From Sphingomonas sp. CROZ-RG-20F-R02-07 (GTDB lineage Bacteria; Pseudomonadota; Alphaproteobacteria; Sphingomonadales; Sphingomonadaceae): 64,000 nt of DNA. The position numbers were made by a program, and so were the translations under genes. The DNA lies in the NCBI RefSeq assembly GCF_022662335.1, contig NZ_JAKNQJ010000001.1:434001-498000 (forward strand), read 5' to 3'. Each line of letters starts with the position of its first letter. Position 1 is the stretch's first letter. The notes beneath the pieces are model-generated. The model did not search any database, was not told the origin of the DNA, and worked only from the letters and a program-made list of their open reading frames with translations. Shown in pieces: positions 37,286 through 46,984 of the stretch.

Positions 37286-37513
37286 TTATGCCGCGCCGTC
37301 GAGCACGTCGGGCTGGAGCAGCCGGTGCAGGTGGACGAGCACATACTTCATCTCGGCATCGTCCACCGTGCGCTGTGCGGCACCGCGCCACGCCTTTTCG
37401 GCGCTGGCGTAATCGGGGAACACCCCCACCACGTCGATCGACTTCAGATCGTTGAAGTCGAGCGTCTGCGGATCGCTGACGCGGCCGCCGAAGACGAGGT
37501 GGAGCTTGCTCAT
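37286..37513 (-). CDS. DUF4170 family protein
   Basis: A 75-residue protein resembling DUF4170: KLHLVFGGRVSDPQTLDFND, then VDVVGVFPDYASAEKAWRG and the closing MKYVLVHLHRLL. It is compact and has no signal peptide or membrane segment. Such proteins are widespread in alphaproteobacteria; function unknown. It stands alone between a rhomboid and the small-envelope-protein cluster. Confidence 0.8.
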   Translation of the reverse strand: MSKLHLVFGGRVSDPQTLDFNDLKSIDVVGVFPDYASAEKAWRGAAQRTVDDAEMKYVLVHLHRLLQPDVLDGAA

Positions 37514-37582
37514 GATGCGGGGTTCCCGGACGCGGATGACGCCGGATCGCGTAGCGCGAGACGCGGCGCGATTGAACCCCCC

Positions 37583-38011
37583 TTAAGCGGCGGGCTTCTG
37601 CGTCGCGGCCTTCACCGCGGCGGCCCCGGCGCTCGACAGCGCCTTGGTCACGCCGTCGAACAGCCCGCGCACCTGATCGCGCGCCGCATCCTTGCTGATG
37701 CCCGCTTCGGCCAGTTCGTTCTGGCCCGCCTCGCGGGCGGCCTGCGCCGCAGCCTTGGCGGTCGCGCCGATCCTCGCGCCCATCGGTGCGAGCAGTTCCT
37801 TCTCCCGGTCCGAGCGCGGCAGCAGCGCGCCGGCGAGCACGCCGACCGCCAGCCCGCCGACCAGGATGCCGATCGGATTGGCGTCGAGCCCGGCGGCGGT
37901 GCGCCGCGCGGTCTCGCCGGCGCGGTCGATCACGTCGGTCGCCACATCGCGGGCCTGGCTATAGCCTTCGCGAAGGCGGCTCTGGGTGTCGTCATGCGGC
38001 TTGTCGGTCAT
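37583..38011 (-). CDS. Small envelope-associated protein (YtxH-like)
   Basis: A 142-residue protein with a single hydrophobic segment in the middle (NPIGILVGGLAVGVLAGALL, about 45-64), flanked by Ala-rich helices (ARIGATAKAAAQAAREAGQ). Layout resembles YtxH/YqjD-type stress proteins. It is the last of four genes on this strand. No catalytic residues. Function unknown. Confidence 0.7.
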   Translation of the reverse strand: MTDKPHDDTQSRLREGYSQARDVATDVIDRAGETARRTAAGLDANPIGILVGGLAVGVLAGALLPRSDREKELLAPMGARIGATAKAAAQAAREAGQNELAEAGISKDAARDQVRGLFDGVTKALSSAGAAAVKAATQKPAA

Positions 38012-38072
38012 GGGATCATCCTTGGCGATTCGGGGGTGTATGGGCAGGCAACGCTAGGATGCGCCTGCGGTT

Positions 38073-38351
38073 TCATGCTTTGCGCCGGAACAGCCCGGCG
38101 ATCCGGTGGCGCCCGAGGAACAGCCCGGCGACCGCGACTGCGCCCGCCAGCGCGCCCGGGTTCCGCTGCGCGACCTCGATCCCGCGTTGGGCCGCGACTC
38201 CGCCCGCATCGCCCACTTCGCGCATCGTTTCCCGCGCGAGGCGACGGGGCTCGAGCCGCGCCTGAACCGCTTCGAGCGTGGCGTTGAACTTGGCCCGGGT
38301 GGCGGCTGCCTCGGCTTCCGCCGCGATGAGGCGGGGGGAGGGGAGCGTCAT
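38073..38351 (-). CDS. DUF3618-like small membrane protein
   Basis: A 92-residue protein: N-terminal helix (PRLIAAEAEAAATRAKFNAT, then LEAVQARLEPRRLARE, as in DUF3618) and a C-terminal hydrophobic segment (NPGALAGAVAVAGLFLGRHR). Its start overlaps the end of the DUF1469-type gene upstream (ATGA-like, 38348-38351). Likely a membrane-anchored partner. Confidence 0.75.
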   Translation of the reverse strand: MTLPSPRLIAAEAEAAATRAKFNATLEAVQARLEPRRLARETMREVGDAGGVAAQRGIEVAQRNPGALAGAVAVAGLFLGRHRIAGLFRRKA

Positions 38352-38692
38352 GCCGCGTCTCCCACCGGCGCCGGCGGCGCGAGCCGCGCCTTGCCGATCA
38401 TCGCCAGCACACCGGCGATCAACAGCACGCCGAACACCACGGCCAGGGTCGCGAAGCCCGGCCCGATCAGCGTCGCCAGCGACAGGATCGCCCCCACCAG
38501 CAGCGCGATCAGCGCCGCCAGCGCCAGCACGCCCGCCACCGCGAAGAAGATCATCGCCGTCTTGTAGGCGGCGATCCGATCGGTCAGCCGGATCTTGCGC
38601 AGGTTCAATTCCGCGCTGGCAGCGGCCTTCGCATCCTCGATCAGCCGCGACAGCAGATCGGGTACGCTGTCCTTGTGACCGGCGAACGTCAT
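38348..38692 (-). CDS. DUF1469/YqjE-type (phage holin family) membrane protein
   Basis: A 114-residue protein with two membrane helices (about 45-70 and 80-105: AMIFFAVAGVLALAALIALL and FATLAVVFGVLLIAGVLAMI) after a charged N-terminus (DAKAAASAELNLRKIRLTDR). This is the layout of DUF1469 (YqjE/holin-like). ATG 38692 is chosen. Likely an inner-membrane protein involved in stress or envelope maintenance. Confidence 0.78.
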   Translation of the reverse strand: MTFAGHKDSVPDLLSRLIEDAKAAASAELNLRKIRLTDRIAAYKTAMIFFAVAGVLALAALIALLVGAILSLATLIGPGFATLAVVFGVLLIAGVLAMIGKARLAPPAPVGDAA

Positions 38693-38696
38693 GCGA

Positions 38697-39224
38697 TCAG
38701 GACTTGACGGCATCGGCACCGGCTTCGATGCCCGACTGGATCAGCCGGGCGGCGACGAAACCCACCGCGGCAGCAACGCCCACCGCGACCGCCGGGCTCT
38801 GGCGGACATAGCCGCGGGCATCGTCGAACAGCGCGTCCACATCCTTGCCCTTCACCTGCTCGGAATAGCCCGACACGGTGTCGGCCGCGGTGCGGGCATA
38901 TTGGCCATATTGCTCGCCGAGCTTCTCGTCGACCGTGGTCGCCGCGTCGGTCAGCATCTGTACGAGCTGATCCAGCGCGCCGCTCACCTTGCCCTTGCCG
39001 TCCTCGGCGAACAGCCGGACCTTGTCATAGGCCTGCTGCTGCAGCTTGCCCGCGCCATCGGTCAGCGTCTGCCGGGCGCCCGCCGTCTTGTCGCCCAGCG
39101 TTCCGCCTTCGGCCGAAAAGGCAGCGCCCGCGTCCTTCAGCGGTGCGGCGGGCTCGAAATCGGTGTTCGCGGGCGGCGGGGTGGCGTCCCCATCCTGCAT
39201 CGGCTTCAGCGAGTCGTCGGCCAT
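38697..39224 (-). CDS. YqjD/ElaB-like membrane-anchored protein
   Basis: A 175-residue protein: disordered N-terminus (DGDATPPPANTDFEPAAPLK), an amphipathic helical middle (KVRLFAEDGKGKVSGALDQL) and a C-terminal hydrophobic anchor (PAVAVGVAAAVGFVAARLIQ). The tail form matches ElaB/YqjD proteins, which bind ribosomes or membranes. ATG 39224. First of four genes in this cluster. Confidence 0.75.
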   Translation of the reverse strand: MADDSLKPMQDGDATPPPANTDFEPAAPLKDAGAAFSAEGGTLGDKTAGARQTLTDGAGKLQQQAYDKVRLFAEDGKGKVSGALDQLVQMLTDAATTVDEKLGEQYGQYARTAADTVSGYSEQVKGKDVDALFDDARGYVRQSPAVAVGVAAAVGFVAARLIQSGIEAGADAVKS

Positions 39225-39355
39225 GGGAAATCCCTTTTTCCAGTTATGATCGTTCCAACCCCGATCCGCGATGGGTGTTCCACGGCCGGCGCATTGCCTC
39301 GCCTTTGGCCGCGCGATAGAGCCGGCCGCGATCCACGCGACCCGCGTCAGCCTAG

Positions 39356-40648
<1,293 letters not shown>

Positions 40649-40679
40649 TTGACGGCAGATTAAGCATGATGATGGAGGG

Positions 40680-40991
40680 GTGAAGACCGCAACGCCCCTC
40701 CAGCGCACGCTGCGCCGCGCCGCCCTGCCCGCCATGGGGCTCACGCTGATGGCGTTCTTCGGCGCCTATGCGGTGCTCGGGCCCAATGGGGCGCTCGCGT
40801 ATGGCGACTACAAGCGCCAGCTTGCGCGGCGCGAGCGTGATTATCAGGTACTCGACCAGCAGCGCGAGGTTCTGAAGAACCGTGTCGCGCTGCTCGATCC
40901 GGATCACGCCAATCCGGACATGGTCGACGAGATGGTGCGCAAGGAACTGAACGTCGCGCACCCCGACGAGGTGATCGTTCCGCTGAAATAG
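40680..40991 (+). CDS. ftsB: Septum formation initiator FtsB/DivIC
   Basis: A 103-residue protein: short N-terminus, one membrane helix (about 15-37, ALPAMGLTLMAFFGAYAVLG) and a coiled coil (RERDYQVLDQQREVLKNRVA). It ends in a conserved MVDEMVRKELNVAHPDEVIV, typical of FtsB. Divisome component linking FtsL and FtsQ. The GTG start at 40680 has GGAGGG upstream. The eno-ftsB order is common in bacteria. Confidence 0.9.
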   Translation: MKTATPLQRTLRRAALPAMGLTLMAFFGAYAVLGPNGALAYGDYKRQLARRERDYQVLDQQREVLKNRVALLDPDHANPDMVDEMVRKELNVAHPDEVIVPLK

Positions 40992-41053
40992 GCCCGAGCG
41001 GTCTGTTATCTGCGGGGCGGCGGGGGCCGGACCCGACGATCTTTACCTATTCC

Positions 41054-41142
41054 CCGTTCGCCCTGAGCTTGTCGAAGCGCCTGTATCGGACACGACGGCG
41101 CGGCCATCGCAAGCGTGCTTCGACAAGCTCGGCACGAACGGA
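41054..41142. repeat. REPIN-like palindrome pair
   Basis: Left arm CCGTTCGCCCTGAGCTTGTC then GAAGCGCC (from 41054), right arm GCTTCGACAAGCTCGGCACG then AACGG (from 41117), perfect inverted orientation, 33 bases between. Lies between the convergent ftsB and hydrolase genes, where it may also act as a bidirectional transcript end. Confidence 0.85.
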
Positions 41143-41170
41143 TTTGCGGGATCGGACTTGCGTCTTCCCG

Positions 41171-41998
41171 CTATCGCCCGAGGAACGTCAGCAGATCGCG
41201 CGTCAGGCGATCGCTTTCGGTGACGTTCAGGCCATGCGGCGCGCCCTCATATTCCACCAACTGGCTGCCCGCGATGCCCTTGGCGGCGGCGCGGCCCGAT
41301 GCGTCGATCGGCACCGTCTTGTCGCCCGTGCCGTGGACGATCAGCGTGGGCACGCGGAACGACGCCAGATCCGGGCGGAAGTCGGTGTGGCCGAACGCCT
41401 CGGCACAGGCGAGGGTGGGCTTCAGGCCGGCCATCATCGCCAGCGCGGTCGAATGATCGATCTGCTCCTGGCTGACCGGGCTGGAGATCATGCCCACGCC
41501 GTAGAATTGCGGCACGAACGTATCGTGGAAGAACTTCGCCCGGTCCGTACGGATGCCGTCGGCGATCTGATCGAAGGTCGATTGCGGCGTGCCGTGCGGA
41601 TTGTCGTCGGTCTGGAGCATATAGGGCACCACCGACGCGATCAGCGCGGCGGCGATCACGCCCTTGCCGCCATGGCGGCTCATGTAGCGCGCCACTTCGC
41701 CGCCGCCCATCGAGAAGCCGACGATCGTCGCGTCCTGCTCGGCGCCCGTCGCCGCCATGACGTCGGCGAGATCGTCCGACAGCGTGTCGTAATCATAGCC
41801 GTTCCAGGGCTGGCCCGACCGGCCGAAGCCGCGGCGATCATAGGCGATCGCGCGAAACCCGGCGTCCGCCAGCGCCATCGCCTGCGGATCCCAGCTATCG
41901 GCGTTGAGCGGCCAGCCATGGAGGAGGATCACGGGGCGGCCGCTTCCCCAATCCTTGACGTAGAGATCGGTCCCGTCGCGGGTTTTCACATAAGGCAT
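41171..41998 (-). CDS. Alpha/beta hydrolase (chloroperoxidase family)
   Basis: A 275-residue alpha/beta hydrolase. The oxyanion block is LLHGWPLNADSW, the nucleophile is S96 in GFSMGGGE, the acid is in VHGTGDKTVPID and the His in APHGLNV. The pattern (DRRGFGRSGQPWNGYDYDT) matches cofactor-free chloroperoxidases/esterases. It is cytoplasmic with no signal. The substrate is unknown. Convergent with ftsB across the repeat at 41054-41142. Confidence 0.9.
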   Translation of the reverse strand: MPYVKTRDGTDLYVKDWGSGRPVILLHGWPLNADSWDPQAMALADAGFRAIAYDRRGFGRSGQPWNGYDYDTLSDDLADVMAATGAEQDATIVGFSMGGGEVARYMSRHGGKGVIAAALIASVVPYMLQTDDNPHGTPQSTFDQIADGIRTDRAKFFHDTFVPQFYGVGMISSPVSQEQIDHSTALAMMAGLKPTLACAEAFGHTDFRPDLASFRVPTLIVHGTGDKTVPIDASGRAAAKGIAGSQLVEYEGAPHGLNVTESDRLTRDLLTFLGR

Positions 41999-42190
41999 GG
42001 GGATTGGCTCCGGTGGGAGGTTGCGCAGCGAGAACGTCGCCGCGGCCATCCCTGTTCCGTTGCCCTCGGCTCCGCTGGTCGCCGAATGGCGCTCTCGCGC
42101 TCAGGCAGCTATCCGACGGCATGGCGCAATGAGCCGGACGCCGGGGTGCGCGCCTCTGGGCGGGGATTGCCGACGCTACCGAGTCTGACG

Positions 42191-42538
42191 TCAACAGGGC
42201 GGTTTGCCGAGCCGGGAACCGACCAGCCTTTTGGGGGCGAGTTCCTTCCAGCATTGCTCCATCAGCGCGTTCAGCCGGTGCGGTTCGGCCAGGAGAATGC
42301 GAACGAGAACGAGGGGGTGTGGCCGGTAATGGTCTTCGAGAAAATAGGCGGCCGGTTCCGTATCCAGCATAACGTCGCGCGTCATCGCATCGACTTTCAG
42401 CACCATCACGCCATCGTCGCGAAAGCGGGCGATCATCGTCTTGCCGATCTTGAATATCGGGCTGCCATACGCCGTGCTCTCGACTATCCCGGGGAACGTC
42501 AACAAGGTCTGCCGAACCCGTTCCGACGTATCGGTCAT
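42191..42538 (-). CDS. MmcQ/YjbR family protein
   Basis: A 115-residue YjbR-fold protein: RQTLLTFPGIVESTAYGSPI, then FKIGKTMIARFRDDGVMVLK, and a final HPLVLVRILLAEPHRLNALM. A DNA-binding-like fold, but no known partner. It is compact and without membrane segments. About 190 bases separate it from the hydrolase gene. Confidence 0.85.
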   Translation of the reverse strand: MTDTSERVRQTLLTFPGIVESTAYGSPIFKIGKTMIARFRDDGVMVLKVDAMTRDVMLDTEPAAYFLEDHYRPHPLVLVRILLAEPHRLNALMEQCWKELAPKRLVGSRLGKPPC

Positions 42539-42707
42539 CTCTTCACCGCCCGCATGATGAGGCCGCCGTTCACGCCATCCACGTCGTGATGGTGCCGGCC
42601 ATCTGGTCGGGCGTCAACGGACGGTTCGATCAGTCCGCCGCCCGATGGCTGTGACCGCACTGGGACGTGATCTCGTTCTGGAGTTTGATGACAATATTTC
42701 GATCCGT

Positions 42708-42792
42708 CAGCCCTGAGCTTGCCGAGGGGTCTGTACCATACGCCCATGCTCGACGGCGGAGCAGGTGCTTCGACAAGCTCAGCACGAACGGA
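42708..42792. repeat. REPIN-like palindrome pair
   Basis: Left arm CAGCCCTGAGCTTGCCGAGG then GGTCTG (from 42708), right arm GGTGCTTCGACAAGCTCAGC then ACGAACGG (from 42765), inverted, about 30 bases between. Left arm is partly degenerate. Same type as 41054-41142. Confidence 0.8.
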
Positions 42793-42905
42793 CGGAGAGG
42801 CTGGAGTAACCCAACGTCATCCCGTTCTCGTTCAGCTCACGCCCGTGCGCGAACCACGTGGCCAAAGTCTCGCCAAGCAACGCCACCGCGCCGCTCCGAC
42901 GACGC

Positions 42906-42932
42906 AAAAAGGGCGCCCCCGCAGGGACGCCC
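42906..42932 (-). terminator. Intrinsic terminator of the lipoprotein gene
   Basis: On the minus strand GGGCGTCCC pairs with GGGGCGCCC (one G-T wobble), with a four-base loop and TTTTT following. It lies 44 bases past the stop of the lipoprotein gene. Confidence 0.88.
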
Positions 42933-42975
42933 TTCCGGCAGAACATACGCTTCGGATGCGAACACCCGATAGCGA

Positions 42976-43242
42976 TTAGTTCATGTTCTTGGCTTCGGCC
43001 TTGCCTTCGTCGCGGACGTTGTCGGCAGCGGCGTTCATGTTGTCGGCAGCGTTCGACATCACGGCAGCGGTGGTCGCGTTGGCGGTGTTACCGGCCACGG
43101 CGTCCATGTTGTCCGCCTGCATTTCCATGTTGTCCGCCAGCATGTCGGCGTTGTTCTCGACGGCGACGGCCTCGGGCGACTTGTGGCAAGCAGCCACGGT
43201 CATCAGGCCGGCGGCAGCGAGAACAAAGGCGATCTTCTTCAT
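42976..43242 (-). CDS. Small Asn/Met/Ala-rich lipoprotein
   Basis: An 88-residue protein with a lipoprotein signal: MKKIAFVLAAAGLMTVAAC gives the lipobox VAAC with Cys 19. The rest is low-complexity, repeating NADM, DNM, NAAADN (ADMLADNMEMQADNMDAVAG). No known domain. It would be anchored in the outer or inner membrane. Monocistronic with its own terminator. The signal is confident, function unknown. Confidence 0.75.
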   Translation of the reverse strand: MKKIAFVLAAAGLMTVAACHKSPEAVAVENNADMLADNMEMQADNMDAVAGNTANATTAAVMSNAADNMNAAADNVRDEGKAEAKNMN

Positions 43243-43354
43243 TCGGATGCTCCCAAGCATAGCAAATCATCGCGGCCGACCCGATTGCCGTCGCGAGCCC
43301 GTTTCATAGCCGCAGTTCCGCGCCCGTCAAACCGAAATTCATCTGCTGGAAAGG

Positions 43355-44755
43355 TTAGTGTCCGGATTTGGGCACGACGGTGCCCAGCTCCTCGGGGGCA
43401 TTGGCGACGACCGCCAGCATTGTGGCCCAAGCCGCCACATTCTGGCGGATTTGGTCGGGGTCGATGCGGTCGAGCGTGTCTTCGGGCGTGTGGTGCCAAT
43501 CGAAATAGCGCAGGCCCGATTGGTTGAGGTCTATCGCGGGGACGCCGCGGGCGAGCGTCGGCTCCACATCGGTGCCGTCGCCCGCCGTCTCGCTGCCGCG
43601 CACCACGCCCAGCGGCGCGAGCAGCACCGCGAGCCGGTCGGCCACCGCGCCGGCACCGGCAGGCAGGTTGGTGTTGAAGCGCCACACCCGGTCCGCGCCG
43701 AAATCGGATTCGGCGGCCAGTGCATGGCGCTCGTCCGCATGCGCCTTGGCATAAGCGAGCCCGCCATAGCCGCCGGTTTCCTCGTCGCCGAACCACACCA
43801 CGCGGATGGTGCGGCGGGGGCGGCCGGCCTCCATCACCAGCCGGGCCGCCGCGGCGGTGATTGCGATGCCGGACGCGTCGTCGATCGCGCCGGTGCCGAG
43901 ATCCCAGCTGTCGAGATGGCCACCGATCAGCACGACGCCCGCGCCGGGATCGCGGCCTGGCACTTCGGCGATCACGTTGCCTGATTCGCGCGAACCCACC
44001 GGATGATCGTCGAGCACGAGGTGGACGATGACGGGTTTGCCCAGCTTCACCATGCGTTCGAGATTTTCCGCATCCGCCACCGACAGCGCCGCAGCGGGGA
44101 TCGGCGCCACGCCCGCGGCGAAGTTGGTGACGCCGGCATGCGGTCCGCGACCGTGATCGGTGCCGATCGAGCGGATCAGGATCGCCGCCGCCCCCTTCGT
44201 TGCCGCGACGCTCGGCCCCACGAACCGCGCCGAGCCTTGGCTGCCATAGCTCGATCCGTCCTGCGTCGGCTGCATCGCGTTCGAGACGAAGGCGATCTTG
44301 CCGGCCAGGCTGCCCGCCGGTGCGAGCTGGAGATCGTTGAAGCTGGCGAAATAGACGATCGGCAGCGTCAGCCCGCCCGGCGGCGTGGCGCCCGAATTGC
44401 CCAGGCCGACGAGCCGCAGCGCCTGCGGATAGGGCGCGACCACCGATGCGCTCTCGGTGCCGCGAATCCAGACGGGCAACTGGAACGGTTCGACATGCAC
44501 GTTGCGAAAGCCGAGCGCCTTCAGCCTGGCCACCGCCCATGTTCGCGCGCGGCCTTCGGCTTCGGTGCCGTCCATCCGCGGGCCGACCTCGGTCGTGATC
44601 CCCTCGACGATGCCATAGGCGGTGTCGTCGCCCAGCGCCTTGTCGCGCAGCGCCGCGGCGCGCGCGTCGACGGGGGTGGCGGCGGGGGCGGTCCGCTGCG
44701 CGAGCGAGGGCGCCGCGAACAGGGACGTGGCGAGCAGGAGGGAGGCGAGGCGCAT
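43355..44755 (-). CDS. Exported M28 family metallopeptidase
   Basis: A 466-residue protein with a signal peptide (RLASLLLATSLFAAPSLA). Between about 110 and 230 lies a PA-type insert (DLQLAPAGSLAGKIAFVSNA, then ATKGAAAILIRSIG). The M28 catalytic domain shows GGHLDSWDLGTGAIDDASG (zinc ligands His and Asp), then FGDEETGGYGG (catalytic Glu pair) and a late WHHTPEDTLDRID (third His). An aminopeptidase in the periplasm or outside the cell. It is divergent from the ettA gene. Confidence 0.92.
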   Translation of the reverse strand: MRLASLLLATSLFAAPSLAQRTAPAATPVDARAAALRDKALGDDTAYGIVEGITTEVGPRMDGTEAEGRARTWAVARLKALGFRNVHVEPFQLPVWIRGTESASVVAPYPQALRLVGLGNSGATPPGGLTLPIVYFASFNDLQLAPAGSLAGKIAFVSNAMQPTQDGSSYGSQGSARFVGPSVAATKGAAAILIRSIGTDHGRGPHAGVTNFAAGVAPIPAAALSVADAENLERMVKLGKPVIVHLVLDDHPVGSRESGNVIAEVPGRDPGAGVVLIGGHLDSWDLGTGAIDDASGIAITAAAARLVMEAGRPRRTIRVVWFGDEETGGYGGLAYAKAHADERHALAAESDFGADRVWRFNTNLPAGAGAVADRLAVLLAPLGVVRGSETAGDGTDVEPTLARGVPAIDLNQSGLRYFDWHHTPEDTLDRIDPDQIRQNVAAWATMLAVVANAPEELGTVVPKSGH

Positions 44756-44881
44756 GGACGATCCTTGATAGGGAAGCGATCCAGCCATGTTTCACCATCG
44801 CGCGCGGTTTGCCAACCGCCCGTACGCCCCTTACATGACGCGTATATCCTTCCCCTTTCAACGCGGAGCGCAGCGACCGTC

Positions 44882-46561
44882 ATGGCCGTCCAGTATACCT
44901 ACGTCATGAAGGGTCTGACCAAGACCTTCCCCGGCGCCAACAAGCCCGTCCTCAACAACATCCACCTGCAGTTCATTCCGTCGGCCAAGATCGCGATCAT
45001 CGGGCCCAACGGCTCGGGCAAATCGACGCTGATGAAGATCATGGCGGGGATGGATCCCGATTTCGTCGGCGAGGCCTGGGCGGCCGAGGGCATTCGCGTG
45101 GGCTATCTCGCGCAGGAGCCGATCCTCGATCCGACGAAGGACGTGATGGGCAATGTGAAGGACGGCGTGCGCCCCGTCGCCGATCTGGTCGACCGGTTCA
45201 ACGCGATCTCGGCCGAGATGGGCGATCCCCAGGACGACACCGATTTCGACGCGCTGATGGAGGAGATGGGCGATCTCCAGGCCAAGATCGACGCGGTCGA
45301 CGGCTGGGCGCTCGACAGCCAGCTCGAACAGGCGATGGAAGCGCTGCGCTGCCCGCCGGGCGATGCCGATGTGACGACGCTGTCGGGTGGCGAGAAGCGC
45401 CGCGTGGCGCTGTGCAAGCTGCTGCTCGAAAAGCCCGATATCCTGCTGCTCGACGAACCGACCAACCATCTCGATGCCGAGAGCGTCGCGTGGCTCGAGA
45501 ACTACCTGAAGGAATATGCCGGCAACGTCATCCTGGTGACGCACGATCGCTACTTCCTCGACAATGTCGTCAACTGGGTGCTCGAGCTCGATCGCGGCCG
45601 CTATTACACCTATGAGAGCAACTATTCGGGCTATCTCGAGAAGAAGGCCAAGCGGCTGGAGCAGGAGGAGCGCGAGGAGCAGGGCAAGCAGCGCGCGATC
45701 GCCGACGAGCTGGCCTGGATGCGCCAGACGCCCAAGGCCCGCCAGACCAAGAGCAAGGCGCGCATCCGCGCGTTCGACGAGCTGATGGAGAAGCAGGAGA
45801 ATCGCGTCGCCGGCAAGGCCGCGATCCTGATCCAGCTGCCCGCGCGCCTGGGCGGCAAGGTGATCGAGGCCAAGGGCCTGACCAAGAGCTATGGCGACAA
45901 ATTGCTGTTCGACGGGCTCGACTTCACGCTGCCGCCGGGCGGCATCGTCGGTGTGATCGGGCCCAACGGCGCGGGCAAGTCGACGCTGTTCAAGCTCATC
46001 ACCGGGCAGGAACAGCCCGACGAGGGCACGATCGAGGTCGGATCGACCGTCAAGCTCGGCTATGTCGACCAGAGCCGCGACGATCTCGATCCCAACAAGA
46101 ATGTCTGGCAGGAAATCTCCGACGAGCTGGAGGTCTTCCGCTTCGGCAAGCAGGAGATGGGCACGCGCGCCTATGTCGGCGCGTTCAACTTCCGCGGGCC
46201 CGACCAGCAGAAGAAGGTCGGCCAGCTCTCGGGCGGCGAGCGCAACCGCGTCCATATGGCCAAGATGCTGAAGGAGGGCGGCAACGTCCTGCTGCTCGAC
46301 GAGCCGACCAACGATCTCGACGTCGAGACGCTGCGCGCGCTCGAAGAGGCGCTCGAGACGTTCGCGGGCTGCGCGGTGGTCATCAGCCACGATCGCTTCT
46401 TCCTCGATCGCCTCGCCACGCACATCCTCGCCTTCGAGGGCGACAGCCATGTCGAATGGTTCGAGGGCAATTACGAGAGCTATGAGGAAGACAAGCGCCG
46501 CCGGATGGGCGACGCGGCCGACCGGCCGACCCGGCTGGCGTACAAGAAGCTGACCCGGTGA
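44882..46561 (+). CDS. ettA: Energy-dependent translational throttle EttA (ABC-F)
   Basis: A 559-residue ABC-F protein with two nucleotide-binding domains and no membrane part. Walker A in each: IGPNGSGKSTLMKIMAG and IGPNGAGKSTLFKLITG; signature LSGGEKRRVALCKLLL and LSGGERNRVHMAKML; Walker B LLLDEPTNHLD and LLLDEPTNDLD. The linker (about 240-310) is charged (KKAKRLEQEEREEQGKQRAI). Full length and pattern match EttA, which binds the ribosomal E site. Its stop overlaps the next gene (GTGA). Confidence 0.95.
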   Translation: MAVQYTYVMKGLTKTFPGANKPVLNNIHLQFIPSAKIAIIGPNGSGKSTLMKIMAGMDPDFVGEAWAAEGIRVGYLAQEPILDPTKDVMGNVKDGVRPVADLVDRFNAISAEMGDPQDDTDFDALMEEMGDLQAKIDAVDGWALDSQLEQAMEALRCPPGDADVTTLSGGEKRRVALCKLLLEKPDILLLDEPTNHLDAESVAWLENYLKEYAGNVILVTHDRYFLDNVVNWVLELDRGRYYTYESNYSGYLEKKAKRLEQEEREEQGKQRAIADELAWMRQTPKARQTKSKARIRAFDELMEKQENRVAGKAAILIQLPARLGGKVIEAKGLTKSYGDKLLFDGLDFTLPPGGIVGVIGPNGAGKSTLFKLITGQEQPDEGTIEVGSTVKLGYVDQSRDDLDPNKNVWQEISDELEVFRFGKQEMGTRAYVGAFNFRGPDQQKKVGQLSGGERNRVHMAKMLKEGGNVLLLDEPTNDLDVETLRALEEALETFAGCAVVISHDRFFLDRLATHILAFEGDSHVEWFEGNYESYEEDKRRRMGDAADRPTRLAYKKLTR

Positions 46562-46980
46562 CTCGCACGTCCTCCGGCCATGGCGGCACGCTGTCGCAAT
46601 GGCTGGAGGATTCGGGGATCGTACCCACCGAGGTGCAGGATCTCGGCGACGTGGTGCGGGTGAAGGCGCTGCTCGTCGAAGCCGCACGCGAGCGGCGGGC
46701 GCTGAGCTATTCCGAACTGCTGGGGTTGCTCGGCCACCGCTTCACCCGCCCGCGGATGCGCGCGGTGTGCCGCACGCTCGACGCGATCGACGAGGCGGGG
46801 CGCGCCGCGGGTGAACCGGAACTCGCGGTGCTGGTGGTGCGCGAGGGCGACGGGCTGCCCGGGCAGGGCTGGTGGATCGGGCGCGATGGGCCGACGAGCG
46901 ACAACGCGGATGCGCGTGGCTATGTCCATCGGGTTCAGGGGGCGGCGTTCGATTATTGGGCGGCTCGAACCGGCGCCTAG
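46558..46980 (+). CDS. Conserved protein of unknown function
   Basis: A 140-residue protein, coupled to ettA by a GTGA overlap. The middle (VKALLVEAARERRALSYSEL and HRFTRPRMRAVCRTLDAIDE) reads like a small helical or winged-helix domain. It ends with GDGLPGQGWWIGRDG. I know no function for it. The tight coupling with ettA suggests cotranslation, possibly a translation-related role. No signal peptide. Confidence 0.7.
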   Translation: MTRTSSGHGGTLSQWLEDSGIVPTEVQDLGDVVRVKALLVEAARERRALSYSELLGLLGHRFTRPRMRAVCRTLDAIDEAGRAAGEPELAVLVVREGDGLPGQGWWIGRDGPTSDNADARGYVHRVQGAAFDYWAARTGA

Positions 46981-46984
46981 ACGA

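Larger units (their letters stand above)
42539..42975. other. Intergenic region with repeat and terminator
   Basis: 437 bases without a gene. It holds a REPIN-like palindrome pair (42708-42792) and the intrinsic terminator of the lipoprotein gene (42906-42932). The remainder shows no convincing ORF, RNA gene or promoter. Confidence 0.6.

Noticed and set aside
39283..39299. GG-N10-GC match upstream of eno
   Set aside because: Spacing fits sigma-54 but the -24 element is poor and eno is not a usual target; such matches are frequent in GC-rich DNA.
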